A DNA stretch of 64,000 bases. Source: Zanthoxylum bungeanum (Eukaryota; Streptophyta; Magnoliopsida; Sapindales; Rutaceae). Each line of letters starts with the position of its first letter. The stretch's first letter is position 1. Location of the stretch: positions 124,001 to 188,000 of the forward strand of contig SKCR01007816.1 in assembly GCA_019454045.1 (NCBI GenBank), in the 5' to 3' direction. Below the pieces are notes generated by a model that worked only from the letters and a program-made list of their open reading frames with translations, did no database searches and had not been told where the DNA came from. This document shows positions 46,590 to 57,860 of this stretch, piece after piece. Position numbers and translations under genes: made by a program.

Positions 46590-47440
46590 GCAGTGGACCT
46601 CGACCCTGGAACGTATCCCAAAACTGATGATGTAGTGGGCCTCGACCCTGGGACGCATCCCGGAACTACAACTGACAATGTGGGCCTCGACCTTGGGACG
46701 CATCCCAATATCGCTGACAATGTGGGCCTCGACCTTGGGACGCATCCCAAAACGCTGACAATGTGGGCCTCGACCCTGGGACGCATCCCAAAACTGCTGA
46801 CAATGTGGGCCTCGACCCTGGGATGCATCCCAATACCGCTGACAATGTGGGCCTCGACCTTGGGACGCATCCCAAAACTGCTGACAATATGGGCCTCGAC
46901 CCTGGGACGCATCCCAATACCGCTGACAATGTGGGCCTCGACCCTGGGACGCATCCCAAAACTGCTGACAACGTGGGCCTCGACCCTAGGACGCATCCCA
47001 ATACCGCTGACAATGTGGGCCTCGACCCTGGGATGCATCCCCAAACTGATACAGATGTGGACCTCGACCCTGGGACTCATCCCCAAAACTGATGTTCATG
47101 TGGGCCTCGACCCTGGGACTCATCCCCAAACTAATACTGATGTGGGCCTCGACCCTGGGACTCATCCCCAAAACTGATGCTGATGTGGGCCTCAACCCTG
47201 TGACTCTTCCCAAACTGATATTGATGTGGGCCTTGACCCTGAGACTCATCCCCCAAAACTGACCCTGGGACTCATCCCCCAAAACTGATGTGGATGTGGG
47301 CCTCGACCCTGGGACTCTTCCCCAAACTGATACTGATGTGGGCCTTGACCCTGGGACTCATCCCCCAAAACTGATGTTGATGTGGGCCTCGACCCTGGGA
47401 CTCATCCCCAGACTGATACTGATGTGGGCCTCGACCCATG
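46590..47440 (-). repeat. 42-bp tandem repeat array in the 3' region of C
   Basis: About 20 copies of a monomer that reads gacaatgtgggcctcgaccc then tgggacgcatcccaaaactgct. The unit is exactly 42 bp through most of 46670-47010; later copies differ in the gacaatg part (gatgttgatg, actgatgtg). Since 42 is a multiple of three, several frames stay open through the array on both strands as 14-residue repeats; these are not taken as genes. Variable tandem repeats in the 3' untranslated region are a known property of Tat/Ogre elements and a source of satellites. Confidence 0.9.
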
Positions 47441-48857
47441 CTCTATCCTCGAAATGCCATTCCCGGCATACTGAACCTCATCCCCGAGGAATTGCTGATA
47501 TGATGGTTCATTCCTGAATCGTGTTGTATGAGAAAGGGTAGACTGGTCGCCCCCCCGAGTCTCAGTTCATCTTTCTGTTCTTTGTTGCTTTCATTAGGTC
47601 AAGGTAGATCTCCTGATGTGATGTTACATACCAACACACTATACTGCCTCTCACGAGATAATCTCGATGGCCAAACATATTTTCGTCCTCAAAGGATGCT
47701 ACGGGTCGAAACCAGAGAACCTTCAAAGTACTTGATACACTCAAATCCGATCGTCTGAAGGAGTGATCTGAACTAGACTCAAAGTGTGTGTCTGCCAAGG
47801 TTCTTTCGCAGCTTAATCCTTAAGTAAGCCAACTCGATGATTTTGTCTTTAAGAATTGGATCGGTTGGTCTAACCAACCGAGATGTCTTGATCATACTCT
47901 GCAATTACTCGTTCGTACTCAACATGATATGGTTTTCTTCTTCTTTTCTTTCGTCTCTTTCTTTTCTTTCTTTTCATTTTGAACTTCTTTTTTCTTTTTA
48001 TTTTTCTCTTTTCTTTTTTTTTCTTCTTTTTTTCGACACACCTACCCTTTAAAGTAGCATTTTTCCTCATGGTGGTCCTAATACTCGCCCATGGGTAGCT
48101 TCACGCTTATCGGTTATAGGTGGTCTATTTTTTTCCTTTTCTTTCCAGAGACTTTTTCTTCTCTTCCAACCATATCACATATCGTAACATAAGTAAACTA
48201 GGATGGACATCTAGGCAAACGGTCATTCATTGATCTGCCATCTCTTCAACTAGTCATCTCACAGACTACTCAGGCTTCTACTACTAAGATCTCGTAATCA
48301 AGTGCTCGCGAGTCTAGCCGAGATCAACCACTCAGAATACTGGATGTGAGCACATCTCGCACTCATCGTTTCTAAGGTTTCACCCTACAGCAAACAATGT
48401 CATCACCGGAAATATGCCTAACCATCAAGGACTTCTCTTTTTTTTTCACTCCACTGGAATTCTTCCTTTCAACCGCTGATAATGTGGGCTTCACCCCTGG
48501 GATTCCTTTCCCGAAACTGATACCGGTGTGGGCCTCAACCCTGGGATTTCTTACCGAAACTAATACTGATGTAGGCCTCAACCCTGAGATTCCTTCCCGA
48601 AACTAATACTAATTCATTCTTGAAACTGATGTGGGCCTCAACCCCATGATTCATTCTTGAAAACTGATACTGATTCTGGTTGGCTTACATTTGCCGCATT
48701 CTCTTTTTCTTCTTTGAAACCTGTGATTACAAAACAGAACAAACACAAAATGAATGCAAATATGTTACGTGTATGCATGCATATATGGATAAATTTCCTA
48801 TTCCGTTGGGTTAGGTCTTCCGCCAATTCCCTTGGTGATCGCTCGGTCTTCTCTTCC
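47441..48857 (-). other. 3' region of C between array and integrase
   Basis: No gene is seen. A strongly strand-asymmetric stretch at 47936-48036 is almost pure pyrimidine on the plus strand (purine on the minus). At 48470-48660 four or five degenerate copies of the array monomer reappear (gtgggcctcaaccctgggatt), so the array was once longer or seeded twice. Confidence 0.6.
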
Positions 48858-49990
48858 TCAGGTAAAATATTGCTTCAATCTATCTACGTTGATCGGCTCG
48901 ATGAACTCATTCCCTTCTAAATCTGACAGTCTCACTGCCTCATTTCCCATTAATTTCTGGACTATGTAGGGTCCTTCCCAGTTGGGTCTGAACTTTCCCC
49001 TCGGGTCTGGCGTCGACGGCTTCGACTGCTTAAGCACCAGATCACTCTTTCTGATCTTAGTAGGATGCACCTTCTTGTTGAATGCTCAAGCCAACCTCTT
49101 CTGGTATAACTGCATATGACATAAAGACTTCATTCTTTTTTCATCCAGTAATGCTAACTGTTCAAATCTCTATGAGGCCCATTCTTTTTCAAGTAACTCT
49201 GCTTCTGCTAATACCCACATGGACTGTATCTCAACTTCTATTGGCAATACTGCTTCCATTCTGTAGACCAAAGAGTAAGGCGTGGCTCCCGTTGCTGTTC
49301 TCACAGAGGTTCTGTACCCCCACAGGGCGTACAGCAGCTTATCGGCCCAATCTTTGTAGTTCTCCGTCATTTTGGCTAACATCTTCTTTATTATCTTATT
49401 GGCTGCCTTGACTTCCCCATTTTCTTATGGTCTGTAAGGTGACGACTTGTGATGTCCTATCCCATACTTCTGTAGCATTGCCTTCGTTTCCCCTTGAAAC
49501 TAGACTCTGTTGTCCGTTACTACGTGATGCGGCATCCCATATCGACAAATGATGTTCCGGGCTATGAACTTTGCCATCTGCTTCGTTGTAATGTTGCGAA
49601 ACGACTCGGCTTCCACCCATTTTAAAAAGTAGTCTACTGCCACTGCTATAAAACGATATCCATTCGATGCGTGCAGTCGAATTTCTCCGATCATATCAAT
49701 TCCCCATGCTGAGAAAGACCACGGCTCTGATAGCCTATGCAACTCTGTGTGCGGCAAATGGTTCAAGTTACCATGAGCTTGTCAATCGTGACAATGCTTT
49801 ACCAGCTTCGCACAGTCAGCTTCCATGGTCGACCAGTAGAAGCGTTGTCTTACTATCTTGCGAGACAAGTTCAATCCGTTCATATGCGGTCCACATACTC
49901 CGGCATGTACTTCTTCCATCGACTTTTGAACCTCTTATTTTCTTAGACACTTCAGCTGAATGCCATTCACTTGTATCTTGTATAGTTCTC
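48858..49990 (-). pseudogene. Integrase of element C, catalytic Glu replaced
   Basis: Read on the minus strand: 49766-49500 has NHLPHTELHRL, WGIDMIGEIRL (first catalytic Asp) and VTDNRV (second Asp). Next comes SSPYRP, a TAA, and ENGEVKAANKIIKKM at 49430-49380, where the usual NGAVEAANK has the catalytic Glu changed to Lys (GAG to AAG). 49382-49170 continues WADKLLYALWGYRTSVRTAT and ATPYSLVYRMEAVLPIEVEI. 49070-48858 is the C-terminal domain with FRPNWEGPYIV. Stops and shifts separate the pieces. Confidence 0.85.
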
Positions 49991-50072
49991 CCTTCAGACT
50001 CACATACTGAGAAGCTAACTTCTAAATGACTATCTTGTCTTTCCTACTTGCTTCTTCTGGGAATTCCCCCCA

Positions 50073-50528
50073 TTATAAGTATCGCTGAATATCATAGTAC
50101 CACGGTTTCCCATTGTCGATCTCTACTTCCAAGACTTTTTCTATCTCGTAGACAGGTCTGCTTGCCGTTGTCAACACTAGAGGTCTCATTAGAAATTTTT
50201 CCGGATTTTCCCAAGTTGCGGCTAGTGTAGCTAGCGTGTCTGCCATTTGGTTCTCTTCTCGCGGCAAGTGCTGGAATTTGCAATCGGAGAGGGCCTGTGC
50301 TAGACTCCTGAGGTGGAATAAGTAGGGTTTCAATCGTTCTTCCTTCAATTCCCATTCTCCTTGCATCTGTCGGACTACCAACATCGAGTCTCCGTAGACC
50401 TCCACGTTCCTAGCCTTCAAGGCTATCAATGCAGCCAGTCCAAAGGCGCATGCTTCATACTCAGCCATGTCATCATCAAAGACAGGGATATCATCACTCA
50501 ATCTGTTTGGAGGGTCCTCACGCATCAC
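50073..50528 (-). pseudogene. RNase H of element C
   Basis: Open for 151 codons: DDDMAEYEACAFGLAALIAL, then ARNVEVYGDSMLVVRQMQGE and LPREENQMADTLATLA. These are the AEYEA, GDS and NxxAD blocks of the extra RNase H typical of Tat elements, with the three metal-binding positions (Glu, Asp, Asp) present. Its N-terminal edge is joined almost directly to the gag stub by a deletion near 50528; it runs on into an integrase zinc-finger region without a clear stop in the other frames. Confidence 0.8.
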
Positions 50529-50635
50529 ATTCTCTTAGCCATAGCGGTGGTCAAAGCTTGCAACTGCTCGGTAACCTTAGTGAGACTAGTCTCCAGCTAA
50601 TCCATACGAGATCCCTCGTTAACTGATTCGCTCAT
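50525..50635 (-). pseudogene. Gag N-terminal stub of element C
   Basis: ATG at 50635 opens MSESVNEGSRMD, then (after a TAG) LETSLTKVTEQLQALTTAMAK and a TGA at 50525. A short N-terminal helix of this kind begins Tat-type gag proteins. The next sequence is RNase H, so the deletion removed nearly all of gag plus protease and RT. Confidence 0.65.
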
Positions 50636-51571
50636 GTTCGCTAACGACCTTTTGACGAGTCTTCCCTCTTCCCTAACCCAACGGGTATCTATGGTGTCTT
50701 TTAAAACAGCATGTTAGCATGTATGCGTGCGATGCATGGAATAAATAAGTCGGCCCATTATCATTTTGAAGCATTCAATCATACTATTGTGCGGTGCAAA
50801 CTTGTCCCAGTTGAAAAGGTCCAACAGGTTTACACTTTTGCGATAACATGGCTAAATAACTTCAAATGATGAGGGGCCTAAACACAAAATGGCCCATTGG
50901 CATTTTAGAAGCTTTTGGCCCAATTTTCATAAGGCACGAACTCGTCCCAGTTTAAATGGCCCAATAAGCTCATACCTCATGAAAAAAGGTCCAACTGAAC
51001 CCAAATGACGATGGTCCCAAACGTAAACATAAAGGAATAGTTTCTATTGATCCTACAACTACAGTTCATATGCGGGTTTATAGGGGTATAGACAAAGGCT
51101 CTCGTCGGTGAAGGATTGCCCATAACTAGGACTCCCTACTCAAGGGTTCGAGCGACCAAGTGAGCGCATCTTTTTTATACCTTAAGGTACGTGCCAACAA
51201 GTTATGGTGCGTGACTGACTATCAAATGGATTTCCTATTGTAGATTCCCCAGAGGGAGGGTGGAGCGAACTCTCTTAAATACCCAAGCCTCTTAGGCTCT
51301 TATCGCCTTGGTGATAGGAATAAACAACAAGTCCTCCAAATTAGTCTGTCACAGTAAGGTACGGGTAAATGATTATCTAGGTGCCTTCACAGCTTTTCCT
51401 TATAGAAAGGTAGTGAATGAAGGAAGACACCAAACCATTACCTAACCTTAACAATGCCTTTGATTAAACCCATTCAACCCACTGTAGACACGGTTAACTA
51501 AAGCACAAATCACAAACATTACAAAACATTATTTCGGGGCCGATTCTCTATCCCCAGTGGAGTCGCCAGAC
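50636..51571 (-). other. Leader of element C with primer-binding site
   Basis: No gene. The minus strand has the primer site tggcgactccactgggga (51568-51551), three bases inside the 5' LTR; the plus strand here ends in gcca as a tRNA 3' end would. The rest is a 0.9-kb leader, as usual for Tat/Ogre elements. Confidence 0.7.
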
Positions 51572-53614
51572 TGTAGGACACAGAAATCAGTGACGCTGTT
51601 CCAGGCTCGCGGCCCGGTCGGGAGTACGGAGTAGCCCACGGGGTACTAAACCGGAGAAATAAAATGGAGTCGCCACCCAGTATGAACTGGGAAAATGATT
51701 TAAGGCCGCACTAACCCCTCACAAGGGAAGACCTCAAAACGTTGGGTTCAGAATGGTCCCTTACTTATGCCACTTGTAATGAACGGATTTGTGCAATAAT
51801 CTAACCAAGTCTACGCAAGATACATTCCCAAGAGTAATCTACATCCAAGTTCACATACATGAAAATAAAACCTATATCTAAGTTTGCATATATAAAAGTA
51901 AGTCGTCATAACGGCAAACACATAATAATCTCATGAACATATTGAATTATCAAACGCGAAAATAAATAACAACCTAAACATAAGCATAAATTAAATTCCT
52001 AATGCGAAGGAAATAACTGATCATGCTTGGAAATAACCAACTAAATCATGCATAAAAGAAGATAACATACTAAATGACTAAATCATGCATAAAAGAAAAT
52101 AACATACTAAGCGACTAAATCATGAATAAACATAAGATTGGATGAAACGAAATATATGTGTCTCTCAAGTGGTAAGTGGAGTTGTTTTCCAAGTACATAC
52201 CACACTACCGTCCATTCGGATTCGGCTACAAAATTTATGTCTGGGTTTCCATCCGATATACCACAAGAGATAACACATATTTCATTCATCCCATGGCCAC
52301 AACATTCATGAATCCACAATATACATGCGAAGAAACAATAATAAATAAAAAAAAGAATAGGAATAAATAAAAAGGTGCCATCGGGTCTAACCTCTTAAGT
52401 CGTCTCTTGGAAGTGCGTTACGCGGTTGTCGGAAGGGTTGGTGCTCCGCAACTTTTCTAATTTACTGGTTCATTGTTTTCCTTCACTGTCTCGCTGTTTT
52501 GGGCTGCTGTTTGCTCACTGTTTATGCGGTATTTGGGCTGTGTTTCGGGGCAAAATTTTCAGTTTACTGGGTATGTTAGGGCTGCAGTCTTTTGCGGTTT
52601 ACTGGGCAGTTTTTTACGGGTTTTTATGACAGTTTTACTGGGCAGATTTTATGTGGTAATATGGCAGTTTTACTAGGTAAATTTTCGGTGGTTTAAGTGC
52701 AGTGCAGGGGCTGATTTTTGGTGGTTAAGGTGCAGTTTTCAGGGGTTATTTTTCGATAGTTAAGGTGCAGTTTTGGGGCTGGTGTTGCGGCAGTTTGGAG
52801 GGATTTTCTGGGTAGTTTATGCGTGAATGTGAGGGGATTTCCTGGGCAGTTTATGCGTGAATATGGGGGGACTTTCTGGTTGTGTTTTTCCTGAAGGTGC
52901 AAGGGCTGTGTGGAGGTTGTTTGTTGCGGCAATGGAGGAGGGTTTTGGGAGGCTTATTCACGGAAATAAGGGACTATTTTTCTATGCTTTGGGCGTGAGT
53001 GCTTGGGGTCCAAAGAGTTGGGTTTATGCTTCTTTTTATAGGCAAGGGTTGGGGTTGTCCTTATGGGAATAGGGAAGGAATATTGTGTAATTATGGGGGA
53101 TATTTAGTTTGTGTATCATAAGGAAAAGATCTCTTCAATTTAGGAAGGTAATTTGATTTGATTTGATTTTATTTTTTTTAGTTTAGTTTAGGAATGTGAT
53201 TTAATTTAATTAGGAAGGTGATTGATGAGATTTAATTTGAATCTTTTAATTTGGGAAGGTGATTTGGTTTGATTTCAACATGTGTTTAATGTGTGGATTT
53301 GTTATTTTGGAAGGCTTTGGGCGTGAATTAGGGGGTTTGGGCGTGTGGTTGGTCCTTTTGGTGGGCTTGGTGTGTGGTTTGGTGGTGTAAGGGCTTGGTG
53401 TGTGGCTTGCGGGGGTTTTGGGCCAAGGATAAGTTTTAAAACGGAGGCCTATTGAGCAAACCCGAAGCTAAGCAAACGAATTAAATCCAACAGGGTATTG
53501 ATTTCTGAATTTTCCCTTCCGACGTCTGTTTCCCGCGACTTCCATAACTTAAAGAGTAGTGCCTCCGTACGAGGCTCATCATCGGGACTTATATGCAAAA
53601 ATACAGTGCCTACA
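51572..53614 (-). repeat. 5' LTR of element C
   Basis: 2043-bp partner of 44245-46295, including the same aaatcatgcataaaaga duplication (52043-52120) and the G/T-rich block (52560-52870). Confidence 0.88.
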
Positions 53615-54587
53615 TGCGGTATCCTGATTAAGTCAAATTTATGATTAATTCCAACCGACCATAAAGGCGGTATCCAATTTAGTCAGGTTAAAAATCAATT
53701 TAATTAAGTCCAACCAACTATAAAGGCGGCATCCCATTAAGTCAGGTTTTAAATAGTTTATATATTATAATTAAGGGAGATTATTCTAAATATTAGTAAT
53801 AAAAGTTTTACCTTTAACCCCAGCAGACATGCTGAAAAATAAAATAAAGACAGAAAAGTAAAGTAAAGAAAGAACTATTGTGTAAATTAAAATAAAATAA
53901 AATACAGAAAGCTGTAAATAAACAAGCAAGATACAATCTTCTTAGTATTCTTAAGGACATCCTCAGAAGAAAGTATGAATTTACAACTGAAATCGACCTA
54001 AATTTATAGGCATCCATGGGTCTCGCGCGTCGCGACGCGAACAACCTTGCGCGTCGCGACGCGCCGTTGATTTGCACCATGTGGCGCGCGGCTTCCGGAG
54101 ATGAGGACACGTGGCTATCAGTAGAATTATTGGCTCGGCGTCGTGATCCGTAAGGGTGTTCGCGTTGCGACGCTGACATCAGTATGACACAAGCAATGAT
54201 GTGTTTTCAATGATGAGTGTCGGCAACATGTGATGGTGACACGTGTCCGGCGCACGTTAGCGGATTTGTTGTGATGTTGACACATGATAGGAGCATAATA
54301 GCAAAACTTCTCTGATTGTGACATATGTCTGGCGCATGTTAGCAGTCTTCGGAGCACGTTAGCAGACGGCGTATTTTAGCAAACGGCTTATTTTAGCAGG
54401 AAATTTACATGTTTGCCCTTTTTGTCTGTTTTTCACTGTTTGGCCTTGAATTGATTCCAGAGAGTCCTGTTATTTTATTTATCTACAAAATACCACAAAA
54501 CACATCAAAATATTCACAAAACTCAAGAAACTATACAAAATATTAGGTCAAAGGGACAGTAAATATTGATATATTTACCGTTTATCA
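53615..54587 (-). repeat. 5' LTR of H, outer part
   Basis: Continues 43331-44244. It holds the TATA box (54002-54008), the perfect hairpin (54025-54064) and the G-box region, where two of the four CACGTG cores known from the 3' LTR are mutated (catgtg at about 54079, cacatg at about 54279). It also has about 60 bp (54119-54180) not in the 3' LTR. Confidence 0.88.
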
Positions 54588-57176
54588 GAGTTCAACAAAT
54601 TGAAACCTTTTAACCTTCCCTTGTGATAATATATTTACTTTACTGATTGACCAGTAGAAGCGATGACCTTGAACTGTTATGTCTTTTGTGTAAATGATGA
54701 TATACTGAACACATGAATCTTTCCAAACACATATGAGTTCTCATTGTTATGTTCATTTTGACCCTGAACATCTGTCTAGTTCTACAATAGTTTCTAAGAA
54801 TTGAGCCCTTATCAATTCCCTTTGAAGCGGCCCCACTTCTCTCTCACATAGGTGATCTTACTCCGCCCGGATTCCCGACGTATAATAATCATTAAAAGCC
54901 TTTGCCTGACCTCTTTCCTACGAGCATCATTGTTTCATTTCTTCATAGGAATGAACTAGAGAGTAACCTCCACATGAGAATTACCTCTACAGTGATCCAA
55001 CTAAGTCTTTATAATTAAGTTGTCCATTTAAACCTAGATCTTGGGATCTCTAGTCAACTAGGTTGGGTTTCTATCATAACGATTTTCCTTTCATGCGCTT
55101 TAGTTTCATTCCCTTCGATGATTTTCCATATAACTCTCAAATTAACCTTTTGGTTAGCGTATGCGTAATATTATCCTTTGACTTTACATAGTCAATAGAA
55201 ACAATTCTAATTACGAATTGTTATCTATGGTATTATGTCAATGACATATATGTTTTGACTTATCATAATGTATTAATCTATGTGTCCTTCGAATTACACA
55301 TTGATTATCACAATTTATGAAAATTATTCCAGTTATGGAACATATGGCTTTGGCCACTCTTAAAGAATTTCATAGCCCTTATATATTTTCACTACATTTA
55401 TCCAATGTAGATTTCATACTTTAAAATTTAGGTTTTTGATTTCAAAGTATGGCATATATATTTTCTCATACTGAATGTATAGATCTCGATGATCGTAATT
55501 TTTTAGTGTTTCATACGTATGAACTATTTGTTCCTACGAAATCCTGTACACCCAATGAAACGGATGATTTTCGATGGTGGGGGGCATCAAATTGTTTAAG
55601 ATAAATGTTTATAAAGTTTCATATATGTATATGAGAATATTAGGAACTTTGTTCCTAAATATCGAAGGTTGAAAGATTTTATGAAAATCATAAAGAGACT
55701 TTGTGATTTCTTATAAGGTTTTGGCCAACGCCTTAATTTTATTTGCAAATTAAATATTATTTATTGACTAAAATAAGTCTCTCATCTGGTTTATTAAGAA
55801 CTTTGTTAAACAAAGTATAAACCTAAAGTTAGTGGGAGCAAATAAAGATTCTAATTCTACATATATGTGATAATTTTATTTGCAATTAAAGTTATTTTCA
55901 TTCGTGGAAATAAAGTAAAATAAGTGAAATATGGCATATACATTTACATGCTATAGTGCAAGCTTTATTGTTAAATAATGTAATCAATGGTTTGAAAATA
56001 ATCGATATTAATACCATTGATATTATATTGAGAAAATTCCATTAAAATTTTATAAGGAAAACAAGAATAGAAATCAAAATAAGTGTATGGGCATAAAATT
56101 CTGGTTATTAAAAGTCATTTTAAGAAACATGAGGTGACTATTAATCACATATAAAAACAAAACTCATGTTAACAGATCAAATGATGAATTAAGATTTGCT
56201 ATCTAAAATGTTTATTTTGTCATGTGGATCATATGGTATCATTAGCTAAATTTGAGTTTGCTTTCAGTTTTTGGCTTTTATGTTAGTTTTGTGATTTCAA
56301 GAAAGAATAAAATTATGTTATTTGTACATATAAGAATTTGTATAGTCCATTAGGACTAATTAAGTAGGTCTCAAATGATAAATTAGTAGTTCATTATAAA
56401 GAATTTATATAGTCCATTGGAAGGGTATAATGCATTATAAGAGTCTTGACGTGATGATTCGTGTATAATGTTTTTTATTTGAGTGGGAGTATTTTCGTGA
56501 CTAATTGGTGCAAATGAATTGATGGTCATATTAAAGAGTATTTCATCCATATAATAGTTCATTTGTGTCATGTGAGTCAAATGAGAGAATGTAAACCTTA
56601 ATTACTTAAGGTGTCTTATATGTTCACACACATTACCTAAAAGTCTTTTCATATGGATGGCTAAATATTAAGGATATGAGTTATGGAAATGTGAATGGTT
56701 TCTTTTATGAAAGGTTATAATTCATGTATTTCTTTGATAGAAAGAAGTGAATGAGTTAGATTCATTATTGATAATTTATTTAATAGTGAAAAATCAAGTC
56801 TTAAATTACATTAAAATTAACTATAAAAAGTGTTCTTAGTATAGCTAAATCTAAATTTGTTATTAGGATTTATCTCCATCACAAATGGCTATAGAGTAAA
56901 ATGGGTTAGAAGACACCTTTGTTGATTTGAAAGATTAATAAAGGATTTGTATTATTTGGACAAATACGATTGAAAGTATGAGCCTAATTATTGTATTTCT
57001 TACAAATTAACCTTCTAATCCTTAACCTGTAAGAAAGTGAAAGCTTAATTATGTTTTCTGAATCAAAAATTTCTACAAATCTATATATCTTGAACATTAA
57101 GAAATGATAGTAATGGAAAATTATAAAAAACTGAACATAAACTCTGGATAGAAATTCAACAAGTACACTCCTAGCA
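54588..57176. other. Decayed AT-rich sequence, probably old Copia interior
   Basis: Begins with the second GAGTT duplication of H. By continuity it is the interior of the Copia whose LTR edge is at 13525-13725. No open frame of note and no Copia protein block could be read on either strand. A low-divergence looking stretch at 54830-55060 (cggccccacttctctctcac, ctccgcccggattcccgacg) resembles untranslated sequence of plant Copia elements. The string ggatgattttcg..gcatcaaa occurs both here (55562-55590) and at 13768-13790. Confidence 0.4.
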
Positions 57177-57439
57177 TTTATTTATTGAAACAGAGACAGG
57201 AAATATATCACAAACCAGGAAGTAGAGTAAAAAGTAAAAGAAAACACAAAGCTCCGAAATGAAAAATACAAGCAAACTCAACAAAAGCAGAGACTAGTTC
57301 TTCAACCAAAATTAATCAAGGTAAATTCCTGGAGAACTTTCTTCCAAGATGGCCTGCTGCTAATATCATCCCACCAAGCACTCACATGCTTCCTGTCTCT
57401 TATCATATACTCTTTCTTCATTGGCCCAACCAAGGACAT
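57177..57439 (-). pseudogene. 3' end of a phi-class glutathione S-transferase gene
   Basis: On the minus strand, codons from 57439 to the TGA at 57304-57302 read in one frame ...DRKHVSAWWDDISSRPSWKK then VLQEFTLINFG. The RKHVSAWWDDISSRPSWKKV block is the C-terminus of plant phi-class GSTs, cytosolic enzymes that conjugate glutathione to electrophiles or act as flavonoid carriers. After the stop comes a 3' UTR and the signal AATAAA (57186-57181). Only about 45 codons remain; the frame hits a stop just upstream of 57439, so the rest of the last exon and all earlier exons are missing. It is a truncated host gene or a captured fragment. Confidence 0.65.
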
Positions 57440-57860
57440 TGAGGGATTTCAGGTTTATCTTAAATAAAAAACAAGTGGAATTTAAAACGCCAGACGCGAT
57501 TTCACTCGCTTTTTCGCCTCTATCTCTCTCAAAATCACTCTCAAATCCTCTCCTTCAACCTCAACTCGAATCCTAAGGTATTTTCGACCTCCATATACTC
57601 CATTTTGGTAATCATTTTCGTTTATTACTCATTAATCTCTAAGATTTTCAAGTTTTTAGGTTTTGAAATCCTAGAAATTAGAATTGTTAGATTCGGTAAT
57701 TTAGGTCGTTATTTGTTACAATTTATTTTTCAAAAGCATTCTAGGACGTGTTTAGAACCTTTATCCACCACCTTTTTGGATCGATTCCGTCGTTTTTTGA
57801 AAAACCCCAAAACTTTACCATTTTTGTACAAAAACCCAAAATTTCAGACATTTTTGCAAA

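Larger units (their letters stand above)
44245..53614 (-). mobile_element. Tat/Ogre-type Ty3/gypsy element C, deleted, inserted in the 5' LTR of H
   Basis: Minus-strand element. 5' LTR 53614-51572, primer site 51568-51551, a gag stub (50635-50525), RNase H (50528-50073), integrase (about 49990-48858), a long 3' region with a 42-bp tandem array, polypurine tract 46309-46296 and 3' LTR 46295-44245. The flanking 5-mers are agcgg and tgcgg, while the uninterrupted H 3' LTR has ggcgg, so each copy of the duplication carries one change. Capsid gag, protease and RT are missing, so this is an internal-deletion derivative that could move only in trans. Confidence 0.88.
13814..54587 (-). mobile_element. 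Athila-type Ty3/gypsy element H, complete but with three nested insertions
   Basis: Perfect 5-bp duplications GAGTT (13809-13813 and 54588-54592) bracket LTRs that begin tgaccggcg and end tatca on the plus strand. The element reads on the minus strand: 5' LTR (54587-53615 and 44244-43331), tRNA-Asp primer site, gag, protease, RT, RNase H, integrase, cargo region with LOG, 3' region, polypurine tract, 3' LTR (15631-13814). Subtracting A (9848 bp), B (9959 bp) and C (9370 bp) leaves about 11.6 kb, a normal Athila size. The DLGA protease, FMDD RT and Asp primer point to the Athila lineage. All ORFs carry stops or frameshifts. Confidence 0.9.

Noticed and set aside
46509..47282. Long open frames with 14-residue repeats on both strands (up to about 220 codons)
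   Set aside because: They are a direct result of the 42-bp monomer length in the tandem array. Frames are open on both strands at once and the residues simply mirror the DNA repeat.
46590..47440. CRISPR-like look of regularly spaced repeats
   Set aside because: There are no unique spacers. The whole 42-bp unit repeats, the context is a plant retrotransposon, and no cas genes exist.
47837..48070. Lys/Arg-rich or Phe/Ser-rich small proteins
   Set aside because: They arise from the polypyrimidine/polypurine tract and have no other support.
56383..56580. 65-codon minus-strand frame in the AT-rich region
   Set aside because: No known motif, no repeat elsewhere in the window, and length expected by chance in such sequence.
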